Shown here: one piece after another, positions 33,370 to 46,483 of the stretch | Position numbering within the stretch: position 1 is the first letter of the stretch | Layout of the letters: each line of letters starts with the position of its first letter | Notes under the pieces: generated by a model | Database searches by the model: none | Told to the model about the DNA's origin: nothing | Seen by the model: the letters and a program-made list of their open reading frames with translations, nothing else | Assembly: GCA_022578965.1 (NCBI GenBank) | Contig: MU400711.1 | Coordinates: forward strand, 1 to 64,000 | Source: Xylaria sp. FL1777 | Lineage: Eukaryota > Ascomycota > Sordariomycetes > Xylariales > Xylariaceae | Length of the DNA: 64,000 bases | Direction of reading: 5' to 3' | Position numbers and translations under genes: made by a program

Positions 33370-33863
33370 TGTTATAAAATTAGCACTAAGGTAGCCTTTA
33401 AAGCAGCTTAATGCTTTTATATATACTTTGCACCTTTTTTTTTGCTAGCTAGAGCTAAAGTTATATAATAACTTATTTAGCTTATTAAGCTTATAATAAT
33501 TTAAAGCTTATTAAGCTTATAATAATTTAAGGCTTACTAAGCTTATAATAATTTAATGCTTACTAAACTTATAATAATTTAAAAAAAGTTATTACTTTTT
33601 TTATTTTTTTTTTGTTTATATAATTATGTACTTTTTATATTTAGTTATTTACTTAGTTTTAGTTCTTTAGCTATTAATTTTTTATAATTACTAAGTATTA
33701 ATATATTTATTACTTTTAATTTTTTAAAACCTTTATTAATGCATAGTAGTAAAAGTACTTTAAAAACTTTTTTAATAAACTATTATTAAAGATTTTATTA
33801 TTACTTATAAATTAAAACCTTAAAAGCAAACTTATTATATTAGTATATAATAAGTTTGTTATA
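33370..33863 (+). repeat. 5' LTR of first Gypsy-type element
   Basis: 494 bp. Starts TGTTATAAAATTAGCAC and ends GTTATA where the 3' LTR has TTACA; the terminal CA is thus mutated to TA. It contains four tandem copies of a TTAAGCTTATAATAATTTA-type unit near 33,483-33,575. It is more AT-mutated at its 3' end than the 3' LTR. Confidence 0.9.
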
Positions 33864-36800
33864 TTTTAATAGCTTTTTAATTAATAAAACTTAATATATA
33901 AAAACAAATATTAGTATAAAAAGTTAAATAATAAACAATTTATAAAATAAACTTTTAAAGATATATTAAAGAAATATTTAAAAAACAAAAATGCTAAATA
34001 GTATTATATAAATAAACTTTACTTAATAACTAATAAAACTAGATTTAAGTTATATTACTAAAAATAAAAAGTCAAAAATTAAGTTTAAAAATTTTAAAAA
34101 CTTTTAGAACTAACAATATATTAAAATAATAAACTTTAATACTTTTATTAGTTACTTTTATTAAAAAAAAAGCAGTAGCAAAAAAAAAAAAGTTAAGCAG
34201 CAGTAATAAAAAAGAACTAACATTAATATTAGCGCTATAAAACAAACTAGTTGCTTTAATTTAAAAAATAACTTAAATATTAAGCGTTATAACTTTTAAA
34301 CTAGCATAAATATTAGCTATAATAATTAAAGCAACAATAATATTTACTACTATAATAATAAATTAAAGCTTTAAACAAGTAATTATACTATAACTAATAT
34401 TAATATTATTATTAGCAAACTTAATGCTTATTTTTATTATTATTATATTTAAAGTAATAACTTAAAATAAAAAACTTAACTTTTTATTATTATTACTGCT
34501 TTTATTATTAAAATTATTTATAATATTAAAAATATTAAACATTAAAAGTTTTAAACTTATTGCTTTAAAGCTTTATAATAAATTTATAAATATAAAAGCT
34601 TTTTTAATTTATGTTAAACTTTATTTAAAATAATATTTTACTATTATTATAAAAAAAAATCAAAAAGTAATAACTATTTTATAATTTTTATTAAAAGAAG
34701 TACTAAAATAGTTTTAACTTATTTTAAAAGATTTTTTAAAAGCTAATAAGTTAACTAATTTTAAGCTAAAAATAAAATTTTTTTTTAAAAACTACATTAA
34801 GTTTAAAAATTAAATAAAAGTATTATTTAAAGATATTTAAAAAGCAAAATACGTAAAAAAAGCACTTTATTGCTTAAAACAAATAAAAGTAGCAATAAAT
34901 TATGCTATAAAATTTAAACAATTAGCAGTAATTTTAAAATTACTTAAGCTTATACTATTTTATTTATTTTATAATAAACTTAAAACTTAAGTTTAAAACA
35001 AACTATATAAAATAAATAAACTAGCAAAAATTAATATATATATTAATATAGCTATTATAATTAATTAATAATTATTTAACTAGTACTTTAAAACTAAAAA
35101 AACTAAAAAAAACAAAAAAAAAATATTTAAAAAAGTATTAAATAAAGATTTAAGCAAATTAATAAAGTTTAAAAATAATAATCCTAAAATATATTTAAAG
35201 TTAAATGTTATAACTATAAAAAAAAAAGATATTTTTAAAAACAATGTTAATTTAAAAAAAAGAACAGAAAAAAAAGCTATAAAAAAGAAAAAATTTTCTA
35301 ATTTAAAAAAAAAGTATAAGTTATAAAAGTTTAAAATAATAAAAAACAACAAAGCAATTTAAAAAATACGTTTTTAAAGGAAAAATATAAAATTGCTATT
35401 TTAAGTTAAAATAAAAATGTTATACTAAATAAATCTAAATGTTTTATTTATATAAGTTAAAATAAACAAACATATAAATATTATTTAAAAGCTTTATAGT
35501 TATTAAAATAAATTATAAAAGAATATATTTGCTATATAAACAATTAAAATTGTTTAATATATAATTTAAAAAAATAGTTTAATTAAAAGTAGCAAATAAT
35601 AAAAAATAATAAGTTAATATAGTTAGTAAACTTATAAAACTACAAAAATTTTAAACTATTAAAGCTTAAAATATAGCTTAAAAAAAAATTATATTTAAAA
35701 AAATAAAACTATAACTATAAATAATATAATTATTAAACTAATTATAAACTATTAAAACATTTAATTGCTAAATAAACTTAAAGAAACAAAACTTATAAAA
35801 CTTTAAAGCAAAAACAAATAAAATTAAAAGCTATAAAAAATACTACAAAAAAAAAACTAATAAAAATAAATAAAATATTTTTATAGCTTAAACTGCTTTA
35901 AATATAACAAAACAAAAAAGCATTAATAATTAGCGCAAAAATTAATATGTTTTAAAAACTAAAGCTAGCAATTTAACTAATTACTAAAAGTTATTATTAT
36001 AACAAAACTATAATAAAAAACAATAATAATATTTTATGCTTAAAAAATCTAAAATATAATAAAGTATTATAAAATTGCTATATAGTATATTATTATTATT
36101 AATATTTACTTAATAAACTAAAAAATAATTTGTTTTTTAAACAAATTGCAAAAATAAAAATATAAAACTTTTATAAATTAAAGTAATTAGTTATAATTAT
36201 AGTTTATTATAAAGATTTATAAAAATTTATAACATTTAAAAAAATTTTTAATTATATTTATAACATTATTTTAAAAAAATGTAAAAATAACTACTATAAA
36301 TATTATTAGCTAATTAAAGCATAATTATACTAAAAAATAGTTATTAAAAGTAAAAAAGCTTAAAAATTGCAATTTAAAGCTTAATTAAAAGCAAAAATAA
36401 AACAAAGCGCAATAATATTTAAAGTGCAAAATAAAATAAACACTTAAATATTTTATAAAGAAAAATTAAAAAACAAAATAAACATTTACTAAAAAAGCAG
36501 CAAGTAGCTAAAAAAACTAAAGCTTTACGTAAAATTTAATATAATAACTAGTAAAATTAATTTAAAGTTAAACTTATATATTAAAAAAAAAAGTATAATA
36601 TTTTAATTAACTTAAAAGTATAAGCTAATATAATTTTACTTAAAATAATAAAACAAAATAAAATTTTTTAGAAATATAAGCAAAAATCCTAAAAAATTAA
36701 AAAATTTAATAAAAGCACTTTTAGCTATAATAATAATTATATATTTAAAAAAACTAAACTTTTTAATATATTTATATAAAAACATAAAAAATAAATTATA

Positions 36801-39800
36801 TTAAATATTACTAATATATTTAATTATAATATTATTTTAAAAATATTATAGCTAGAAATTAATAACCTTTTAATTTAATAAAAAGCAAAAACTATTAATT
36901 AAAAAAGTAAAAAACAAAGCAAAAAAATTAGAAAAATCGCAAAAGAAATTTTGAACAAAATACTAAAGGTATATTATAAATTTTATAAACTATTTAAAAA
37001 AAAAAAAAAAAAAGAACTTTTTAAACATAGCTTATAAAATTATTACATTTTTATTAAGAAAAAATGTTAACTAAAGCTTTATTAAGTATACTATATAAGC
37101 TTAAATAAAATAAACGCTTTATAAAAATATATTTAAAAAAATTTAGCAAAAGAATTTTTAAAAGAATTTTAGTTATTTACTAAATATTTTATAGTATTAA
37201 TACTTAAAATAAAAAATAAAAAACAACTAATTAATAAAAAAAAAAAACTAATATAGCAAGTAATAATTAATTATTAACTATTAAACGTAATTATTATTGC
37301 AAATAAATACTTTTTTATTTTATTAATAATTATAAAAAAAAACATTAGTTAAGCAAAATAGTTTATAATAGTTAATATTTTAAATAAATATTATACTATT
37401 AAAATAACTAAAAAAAAAAAATAAAAAACTGCTATATAAATAGTATATAAACTATATAAATATATAGTTATGCTATAAAAACTATAAAACATATTAACTA
37501 GCTTTTAATATATAATAATAATAATTTTATAAAAGTTTTTAAACAAGTTTATGTTTATTTACTTAAATAATATCTTGATTTATTTTAAAACACTAAAAAA
37601 ACACAAAAAATATATAACTTAAGTATTAAAAATATTTAAATAAGCAAAATTATAACTTAATACAAAAAAATATATATAGTATACATAAAAAATTAACTTT
37701 TTAAAATTTATAATTATTTTAAAACAAATATAAATTTAATAGTTAAAAATTAATATAATATAAAACTAAAAAATATTTAACTTAGCTACTATTATAAATA
37801 TATAATAAGCATTAAGATTTTTAAACTATGTTTAAATGTTAATTTAAGACTTTAAAAAAATAGCATTTTACTTTATAAAGTATACAAAAAAAAAATATAA
37901 AAAAAAATTCTTTTTAATTTTAAAGAAAGCTTAAAAAGCTTTTAAAAAATTAAAACTAAAAGTTACTTTTAATTCTATAATTAAACTATTTAATTTATAA
38001 AAAAAGAAAAAGCTAAAAATAAATGCTTTAAATAGTATAATTATAAAAGTTTTAAAATAACTAAAAAATAACAAAAAATAGCACTTAATAGTTTATTACT
38101 TTAAAGTATTATAAAACGCAGCATTATAATACTTTATATATAATAAAGAACTGCTTATAATTATTATACTATTTAAAAAATAAGAACTATTTTTTACAAA
38201 AATTATAAAGCTAATTAAGATTTATTTAAATCATTAAAACTTAATAAAATTTATAACTATATAAAAAATTATTAAACAACATAAAAATTAAATGGTTTTT
38301 TTTTCTAAGTTTAACTTTAAAATATGTTACATTAAAAGAAAAAAAAACATTTAAGCAAATATACTTAGTTAATAAAATTAAAAAGAATTTAAAGTTCTAA
38401 AAAAAAACATTTAAGTATTACATTTTTAAAGAAATAAAAGCTTAAAAATTAAAGTTATATTTAAGAACTTTACGGATATATAGTTATAATAAGCTTATAA
38501 CTTAAAAAAGTTAGCATAACTATAAAAACATAAAAAATTAAAAAATAATAAGCTAATATATAAACATAAGGTTTATTTACTAAAATTTTTATAAAACAAG
38601 TTTATTAAGAAATTTTATAAACATTTATTATATAAATACTAAAAAGCAACAAAAATAGTTTAATAATTATAAAAAAAGTACGATTTTTTAAAACTATAAA
38701 ACATAGTTAAATCTATTATAAAAAAGTACAATATTTATAATAAAGCTAAAATAGCTTAATATAAGCTTTATAAACTGCTATAACTTATATAAATACTTAA
38801 ATAAGCATAATATACTATTGCTTAAGATTTTATTATAGTACTACTTTTATTAATTAATTTAGTTATAAAAGTACAATATAATAAAATATAAGTTATTATT
38901 AATAAATTTATTAAGTATGCTTACTTTTTATTGTTTAAAAAAAATATAATAACTAAACAACTTATATACGCTTTTATATGCTAATATTTAAATAAACATA
39001 AGCTATTAAAAAAAATTGTTTTAAACTAAAATAAATTATTTATTTTTAAGTTTAAAACTAGCTTTTTTAAACTTATTAATATTAAACTAAAGTTTTTAAC
39101 TGCTTATTACTTATAAACAAATAAACAAATAAAAAAACTAAACTAAATACTAAAATAATATTTATAAAGTTATATTAACTATTAATAAAACAATTAAGTA
39201 AAACTATTATTAATAATATAGATTTTATATAATATTTTAATAAATAAAAAAATAAATATATTTTTGCATAAAGCTATTTATAAATAGCAAATAACTACTA
39301 AAAAACAAAAAAAAACATTAATAAAAGCACTTATTATTTTAACTATAGTACCTTAAATAAAAACTATTGCAACAAAAATTAAAACGTTATAAGCTAAACT
39401 ATAATTACGCTTTTAATTTTTATAATAATAAATATTAGTATATTATAACAAAAAACAAACTAAAAAATTAACTTTTAAAAAAGAAAACAAAATTTATTTG
39501 CTATAATAAAAACAAAATGCAAACATTAATATTTTTTAAATTAAAACAAAACAACTAAGCAATAAATTAAAATTTAAAAAACTTAGCTTTTTTAAAATTA
39601 AAGAAGTTATTTTATTTATTAACTATAAATTATTATTACTAAAAAATATATAAATTTACTTTATTTTTTATATTTTTTTACTAAAACTAGCACTTATTAA
39701 AACATTTATTAAAATATAACTAAAAATAAAAACAAATTAAAACGTTTATAAAGTTAAAAATATACTAAATTTTTATTAAAACAATAATAATTTAAAATAT

Positions 39801-40577
39801 TTTATTAAATAAAAAAAATATTTATATGCTAATAATACTTAAAAACCTAAAAAATACTTAAAGATTGCTAAAATAGTTATAAATTAGTTTTATTGCTAAT
39901 ATTTTAACTGCTTAAAACTAGAAAAAAAAAGTTAACCTTAAAAAAAACGCTTAAAAAATTTTAATTAAACTTAAATAAAGCAGTTTGTGTTGCTTTAGCT
40001 TGCTTTTTTTATTGTTTTTACTTTTTTACTAACGCTTTTTGTTCTTTTTTAATATGCTTTATTTTATTTAGTTTATTTAAGAACTAAAGCTTTTATTAAA
40101 CTATTTTAATACTTTTTGCTTTTAAAAAACGTTTTTATATATAAAGTTAAGCTAACTTGCTTAAAATAAAATTAAAGCTATTTTAAGCTTGTTTTAATTT
40201 TTTTTAAACTAAAAATAGTTATTATTTTGCTTGCTTTTTTTTTTTTTTAAAACAACAGTATTTAAAAACTATATTGTTAATTAAATTAATTAAAACTTTT
40301 AATCTATTATAAAAGCAACTAACATATATACATTTAAAATAACAAAACATATTATTTGTTATTTTATACATTAATAACTAATTAAAGCAGCAAAAATAAA
40401 GCATAACTTTATAGCTAATAAAATTAATAAAAAAAGCAAGAATAAGTTTTTGCTTTGTTTTAAATAAGCGGTTAGTTTTTTTAATGCGGTTTAATATTAT
40501 AATATATAAAAAAAAAAAAAAAAAAAAAATACTTATAAAAAATTATTAAAACAACAATTCTAAAAAAAAAGAAATAA

Positions 40578-41071
40578 TGTTATAAAATTAGCACTAAAGT
40601 AGCTTTTAAAGCAGCTTAATGCTTTTATATATATTTTGCACTTTTTTTTTTGCTAACTAAAGCTAAAATTATATAATAACTTACTTAGTTTACTAAGCTT
40701 ATAATAATTTAAAGCTTATTAAACTTATAATAATTTAAAGCTTACTAAGCTTATAATAATTTAATGCTTACTAAACTTACAATAATTTAAAAAAAATTAC
40801 TACTTTTTTTATTTTTCTTTTATTTATATAATTATGCACTTTTTATATTTAGTTACTTACTTAGTTTTAGTTCTTTAGCTATTAATTTTTTATAACTACT
40901 AAGCATTAATATATTTATTACTTTTAATCCTTTAAAACCTTTATTAATGCATAGTAATAAAAGTACCCTAAAAACCTCCCTAACGGACCACCGTTAAGGA
41001 TCCTATTATTACTTACAAATTAAGACCCTAAAAGCAAACCCATTATATTAGTATATAATAGGTCCATTACA
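40578..41071 (+). repeat. 3' LTR of first Gypsy-type element, partly unmutated
   Basis: 494 bp, TG...CA ends intact. The last 150 bp keep many cytosines and guanines lost from the other two LTRs, including a CCTCCCTAACGG block and a short AACGG-ACCA-CCGTT hairpin (about 40,981-40,994), so it records the ancestral sequence. Confidence 0.9.
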
Positions 41072-41462
41072 TATAATTTATAAGCAAGCAAGCTATTTAA
41101 GCAAATTAATTACTTTTTTAATTAATGTGTACATTATTGTTTTATTACGTAATAATTTTATAACAAAATAATGTTTAATAAAACTAAAAAAGCTAAAATT
41201 CTTTTAGCTATTTAAGCTATTTAATCGCGTAAAAAAATCAGTATTTAATGCGCTTTTAAAATTTATAATATTTTTTGCGTAATATTATAAAGCAAAATAA
41301 ACAGCTATATAACAAAAAACAAAACTTACATTAATATACATAAACTTAATTTAATTAAAAAAATGTTTTTTTTAAGTATATTTTTAATTTAAATAAGCAA
41401 AAATATTTTTTTGTTTATATTATTATAAAAAATATAGCTGATTTTTTATATAATTTATAAAA
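41072..41462. other. AT-rich spacer
   Basis: AT-rich sequence between the LTR element (starting with its TATAA duplication) and the 2.2-kb repeat. No gene seen. Confidence 0.6.
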
Positions 41463-43660
41463 CACTTGTAGCATACTAAAAAAGCAAATAAATTTTTAAC
41501 TAAGCTACTAGTTATTGCGCAACCCGAAAAAAGCACATAAAATAACTAAATAAGTTCTAAATATAAAAAGGCTTAATTATTATAACATAGCTAAAAAATT
41601 AATTAGGTTATAAGCAGCTATAAAAACACAAAAATAAAAGCCTTTAAACATAAAGCAAAAGCAGCTAAGCATTAATACTAGCTTTTCTTTAAGCTAAAAA
41701 AGGTTTACTATAATTATAAAGCAAAAGCTAAAACATTTGTTATAAAGCTATTTGCTATTTATAGTTTTAAAAAAACTGCTTATTACAAATTTATGTTTAT
41801 AAATTCTAAAATAAAGCATAATATAATAAAGTACTAAAAATAGCAATACAAAATTATAAATATAGAACTATAAAAGTTAAAAAGCATATATTATAAAAAA
41901 GCAAAGCAATTAAACAACTTTATTAAGCATTAAACACTAAAATTTTACTAAAACTTTTAGCTATTAAATATATAATAATACTAATCTTTAAAAGTTATAT
42001 AAATACTTTTTAACTAGCTTATTTATATAAAACTTTTAGCTTTTTTACTTGCTGCAGCTTTTTTTGCTTCTTTAATTGCAACTTAAAGTTATATATTAGC
42101 TATAAGCATAGCTTAAATATTTTCATTAGTATAAAAACAGCATGCAGCTATATAAGCTTTAATAAATAATCGAAGTTTTTTATTAACTTTTTTAAGCTAA
42201 AAAATTGTTAGCAGTACTTAAAATTAAAAAAACTTTAATAGTTAAAATAAGCATAAAATAAAACCTAAAAACGTATAAATACTAATATAATTAAAAGTAC
42301 TTATAAAACTACAACTGCTATTTTTAGTGCTTACTTTGCTTTTTTTGCATTATAAGCACTTAGCAAACTTACTAATAATATTATAAGCATAAAAATTATT
42401 AATGTTTTTATATAGTTAGTATAAAAAAAACAGCAATAAAAAATATATAATATATTACTATAATATAAGCAATATAATAATAGTATAACTTAAGCATTTT
42501 AGCGTATTTAATAAATATAAATTTTAAAGCTATTAGTAATACTTTAGCACAAAGTATTAAAACATTTACCTTTATTTTAAGAATTAGCGTTATAGCAAAA
42601 AAACATAACAACAAGCAGTTATAAAAGCTTAAACTATATAATAGCAAGCTATTAGCTACTTTATTTAATACTATAGATTAAATAATTAGTAAAAACTGCA
42701 GCAAAATAATTTATAACCTTAAATATATAAGCTTAACATTAATTAATATATATATTTAAGCTAAGCTAGCTATAAATATATACTATAAAAAGCATAGCAG
42801 TTATAACAAAGTAAATTTTTGTATAATTATAATACATTAATAATTAATTATATTATAAACTAAGCACTTTAATATATTAAAACATATATAAGCTAAACAT
42901 ATAGTAGTAATAATAATAAAAGTAATAAAGTTAATAATTAAAAAAAAAAAAATTAACATAAATAGCTAAGTAAAATAATTTACTACTTATTGCTACTTTA
43001 TATTACTTAATACATAAGTTATTTATAAGCTATGCTTACTTAATAAGCTTACTATAAAAAATATAAAGGCAGCTTAAAAAATAAATATATAAAAAGCAAA
43101 CTAAAAAATAACAAACAATTAACTTTGCTTATAACTTAATTATAACTTAGTTATAAAAAAATTAGTGCAATAAAAAGCTAGCAATAATACTAAAGCAAGC
43201 AAACTACAATATATTAGCAATACAATAAAAAAAAGTTTAAAAAAAAACTAGGAAAAAAAAGCAGCACATTTAGCTAAATAAGTGCTAAAACTAAAAAAAC
43301 TGCTATAAGCAGCACAAAGCAAGCAGCAATACTAAAGCAAGCAAACTATAAAGCAAAAAAAATACAGAAAAAAAAGAATTATAAAATAACTACATAAAAG
43401 TATATATACTTAATTAATAGCATAATATAAATAAATAAACAACTTAAAAGCAAAAAAGTAAAAAGCAAAGCATTTAATAAAATCGTAGCAAAACCGGTGT
43501 AACTTAAAAGTAAATATAAAATGTTTTTACCTAGTTATTAAAAAAAAAGTAAGCTACTTATGGCTTGCTTTTAACCTATAAGCATAGTTTTTACTTATAT
43601 ATATAAAAAATAAAAACTAGCATAGCTAATAAGCTATTAGCTTAAGTAATACAATATATA
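41463..43660. repeat. 2.2-kb unclassified direct repeat, copy 1
   Basis: About 2198 bp matching 54,488-56,686 in the same orientation with mostly C/T and G/A differences. It begins CACTTGTAGCATACTAAAA and ends GTAATACAATATATA. Clear terminal inverted repeats or a target duplication are not visible. Size would suit a DNA transposon of the pogo/Fot1 class or a truncated element, but mutation prevents recognising any protein. Both copies share a pattern of AAAGCAAGCAAACT-type words toward the right end. Confidence 0.8.
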
Positions 43661-45804
43661 TATAACTTATAAAACATATTATTTATTAATAAATATTAAG
43701 CTTATAACTTTATTAATTGTTATAAAAAGCTTAAAACGTAGTTTATATATGTTTATAATTATTAAAAAGCATTATATAAAAATCCAAAAATTATTAGCAT
43801 ATAGTTTAAGCAATATATGCATATAAAAATGCAATATAGCATTTATAATAACAATATTTAAAACTTTAATAAAACTAAGTTTATAATAAGCTAAATTTGC
43901 TTATATATAGTTATTATATACGTTAATTAATATAAAAAACATAAAATAATATAGCTTAATAATAAAGAATAATTAATGGCAATTTGTTTTATTAATTTAT
44001 ATAGTTTATTTGTTTTTTTATATATTATTTTTTAAAGCACTTTTTATTTTTAGTATTAATATAAAAATATTAACTTTTTAATAAATTAAATACTTAATAT
44101 TAGTTTTAATAAATAAACAAACAATAATATAAAATTAAAATAAATAAAATACTTTAAAGAATATACTTAATTATTATAAATAAACATATATTAATTATTA
44201 GTACTAAACTAATATAAAAGTTATATATTAGCTAAGTTTAAAAAATATTATAAAAAATAAAACATTATAACTATTGCTTTACTTTTTTATTTATTATATT
44301 TAATTTAGCTACTTAATATTAAGCTTTATAATTTATTAAAGCAAGCGTATAATTATTAAATTAACAATTTATTAAGTTATATATTAATTATATTATTAAG
44401 CCTAAGTTTTTTATTGCGTTTAAAAAAGCTTACCTTATTATTTTTATAAAATTAAATATTTTAAAAAGTTTTTAAAGGTTAAAATTAATGCTTTATAATT
44501 TATAAGCAGTAATTTTAAAGCTAAATATGCAGTTATAATTATTAATGCTAATTTTTAACATTATTAATTTATTTAAACTTTAAGTTTTTTATACGCTAAA
44601 AACTACTAAAAAAACAAACATATAGTTAACTTTTATTAAAAGTTAAATCTTTAGTTATTAAAAAAGCTTTTTAAAGCTAATTTTAAATATAGTTAATTAG
44701 CTTTTAAAAGCAGTAAAAATGTTAGTTTATAAACTTACCTTTGCAAAAAATAAAATTAAAAAGCTTTAAAAAGCAAACAAAGTATTAAATAAGCGTTAAA
44801 AAAGCAAAAAAAAGCGTTTATAAAATAAAAATAGTTTTATTATAAAAAATATAATTAATTTAATTACTTAAAGAAATACACATAACTTAATATAGTTATA
44901 AATGTTAAAAAATTGTAATAATAATAAACTAAGTATACTATGCTAGCAATAATATAAATAATGCAATAAAACTAGCTATAATGTAAAAACTTATAATAAA
45001 AATATAAAAACAAGTAATAAATTAAAATCCGATTAATTTTTAATAATATTTGCTTTAATTATAAAGTTATTAATAATTAAATATAATAATGCTATAAAAA
45101 GTAGTTAATTTGCTTAAATAGTTTACTTGTTTATAAATCACGTTAATAGTATATATTAAAATATAATTTTATATAAACTATTATTAATTTAATAAATTAT
45201 ATAAATTTAAGCTTAAAGTTAAATAAGTTAAATTAATTTAATATATAATATTTTATTATAATAATATTATATTAATAATTTAAATTAATTATAAAAAAAA
45301 TATTATATTATAAACTATTTTAGTTATTATATAAAATATAATAACTTTATAATTATATTTATTAAAATAATTAAAATATAATTAATTTAACTTAATTGCT
45401 TAAATTTTTAATACTTGTTTATTATTAATAATAAATAATATAATAAAAGTTAATTAATATTACATAAATAATTATAAAAATATATTTTTACTATTTAATA
45501 AAATAATGTTATATAAGCTAAATTAGCTTTAAAACGCTTTATATATATTATTTTTAAGCTTAAATAAATTACTTAAAAATATTTTATTAATTATTTTAAC
45601 TGCTTTAAACTAAAAACATAAAATAGTAAACTATGTTTATATTATAAAATAAGCTAGTTAAGTTAATTAAAAAGCCATATATAAAAAAAACACGCGTAAA
45701 AAAAGTTTTATTTATTAAAAAATATGTATTTAAACCACTATAAAGGTTTAATGCATAAACTTAATAAACTTAAGCGTTAAGTTTATAATAACCTATATAT
45801 AAGC
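43661..45804. other. AT-rich decayed DNA, no gene
   Basis: Strongly AT-mutated sequence with no coding potential. Its right end contains the target site of the unmutated element that follows (ATATAAGC at 45,797-45,804). Confidence 0.6.
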
Positions 45805-46483
45805 AGCAATTGATACACCGGCATGAAGAATTGCTACACCGGCATGACCTTACACAGGCATGACTTTTCTAGCCCTCCCATTGGCCCAGAAAATAATTGT
45901 TAGTGCATGTAGTACCATCGCGGCTTTTGCAGCCAACCCATCGCGGCCTTCGCCATCGCGGCCATCATAGCCAACCCATCGCGGCCAACCCATCGCGGCC
46001 ACCATCATAGCCAACCCATCGCGGCCACCATAGCCAACCCATCGCGGCCACCATAGCCAACCCATCGCGGCCACCATAGCCAACCCATCGCGGCCACCAT
46101 AGCCAACCCATCGCGGCCACCATAGCCAACCCATCGCGGCCAACCCATCGCGGCCATCATAGCCAACCCATCGCGGCCTTCGCAGCCAACCTAGCCAACC
46201 CATCATAGCCTTCGTAGCCAACCCATCATAGCCTTCGTAGCCAACCCATCATAGCCTTCGTAGCCCTTGCGTATATAGCCATTGCAGCCATTGCAGCCAT
46301 TGCAGCCTTTGCAGCCTTGGCGGCCATTGTAGCCCTTGCGCGCGGGTTAGTAGGCTGAACGGGTTAACGCTGGAGGTTTTGCTTGGCAAGCCCCAATTTC
46401 AGCCAATGAAACCCCCGGAAAAAGTCATGCCTGTGTAAGGTCATGCCGGTGTAGCAATTCTTCATGCCGGTGTATCAATTGCC
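45805..46483. mobile_element. 679-bp MITE-like element with 8-bp target duplication, unmutated
   Basis: A GC-richer island in otherwise AT-saturated DNA. Terminal inverted repeats of about 63 bp are essentially identical and begin GCAATTGATACACC. Each contains three copies of a TACACCGGCATGA-like word (GATACACCGGCATGA, GCTACACCGGCATGA, TTACACAGGCATGA), suggesting transposase-binding sub-repeats. ATATAAGC flanks both ends (45,797-45,804 and 46,484-46,491); 8 bp is the duplication size of hAT elements, though the outermost bases mismatch. The interior is a minisatellite without transposase. Unlike everything around it, it shows no C-to-T decay, so it probably inserted after the mutation phase or escaped it. 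Confidence 0.8.
45918..46320. repeat. 23-bp minisatellite in the MITE-like element
   Basis: Tandem units of the form GGCCACCATAGCCAACCCATCGC (given here only by content: a 23-bp period with CCATAGCC, AACCCATCGC and GGCCA) repeat across most of the interior. Variants have CATCATAGCC or CTTCGTAGCC, and a (CATTGCAGC)-type run follows at 46,270-46,310. The 123-codon minus-strand frame through it (WVGYGGRDGLA repeats) is a by-product, not a gene. Confidence 0.85.

Larger units (their letters stand above)
33370..41071 (+). mobile_element. Ty3/Gypsy-type LTR retrotransposon, heavily mutated
   Basis: Full-length element of 7702 bp with two 494-bp LTRs and a perfect 5-bp target duplication TATAA (33,365-33,369 and 41,072-41,076). 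The interior is so AT-mutated that no long frame survives. Read conceptually on the + strand at 37,548-37,610, it gives FMFIYLNNILIYF followed by KTLKKHKKYI. This matches the Gypsy reverse transcriptase catalytic region, with the YLDD aspartates read as Asn, as expected from G-to-A change. The same motif is in the second copy (62,818-62,880). Domain order beyond RT cannot be read. The interior 33,864-38,750 matches 59,129-64,000 almost throughout. Confidence 0.9.

Noticed and set aside
35080..35352. Phe/Leu/Ile-rich frames in the AT island (also 42,408-42,647 and 52,307-52,561)
   Set aside because: AT-saturated DNA yields such frames by chance. They lie inside mutated repeats and resemble no protein.
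45850..46221. 123-codon minus-strand frame with WVGYGGRDGLA repeats
   Set aside because: It is simply the translation of the 23-bp minisatellite inside the inverted-repeat element.
45918..46320. Possible CRISPR-like array
   Set aside because: Units are directly tandem with no unique spacers, and the host is a eukaryote. It is a minisatellite.
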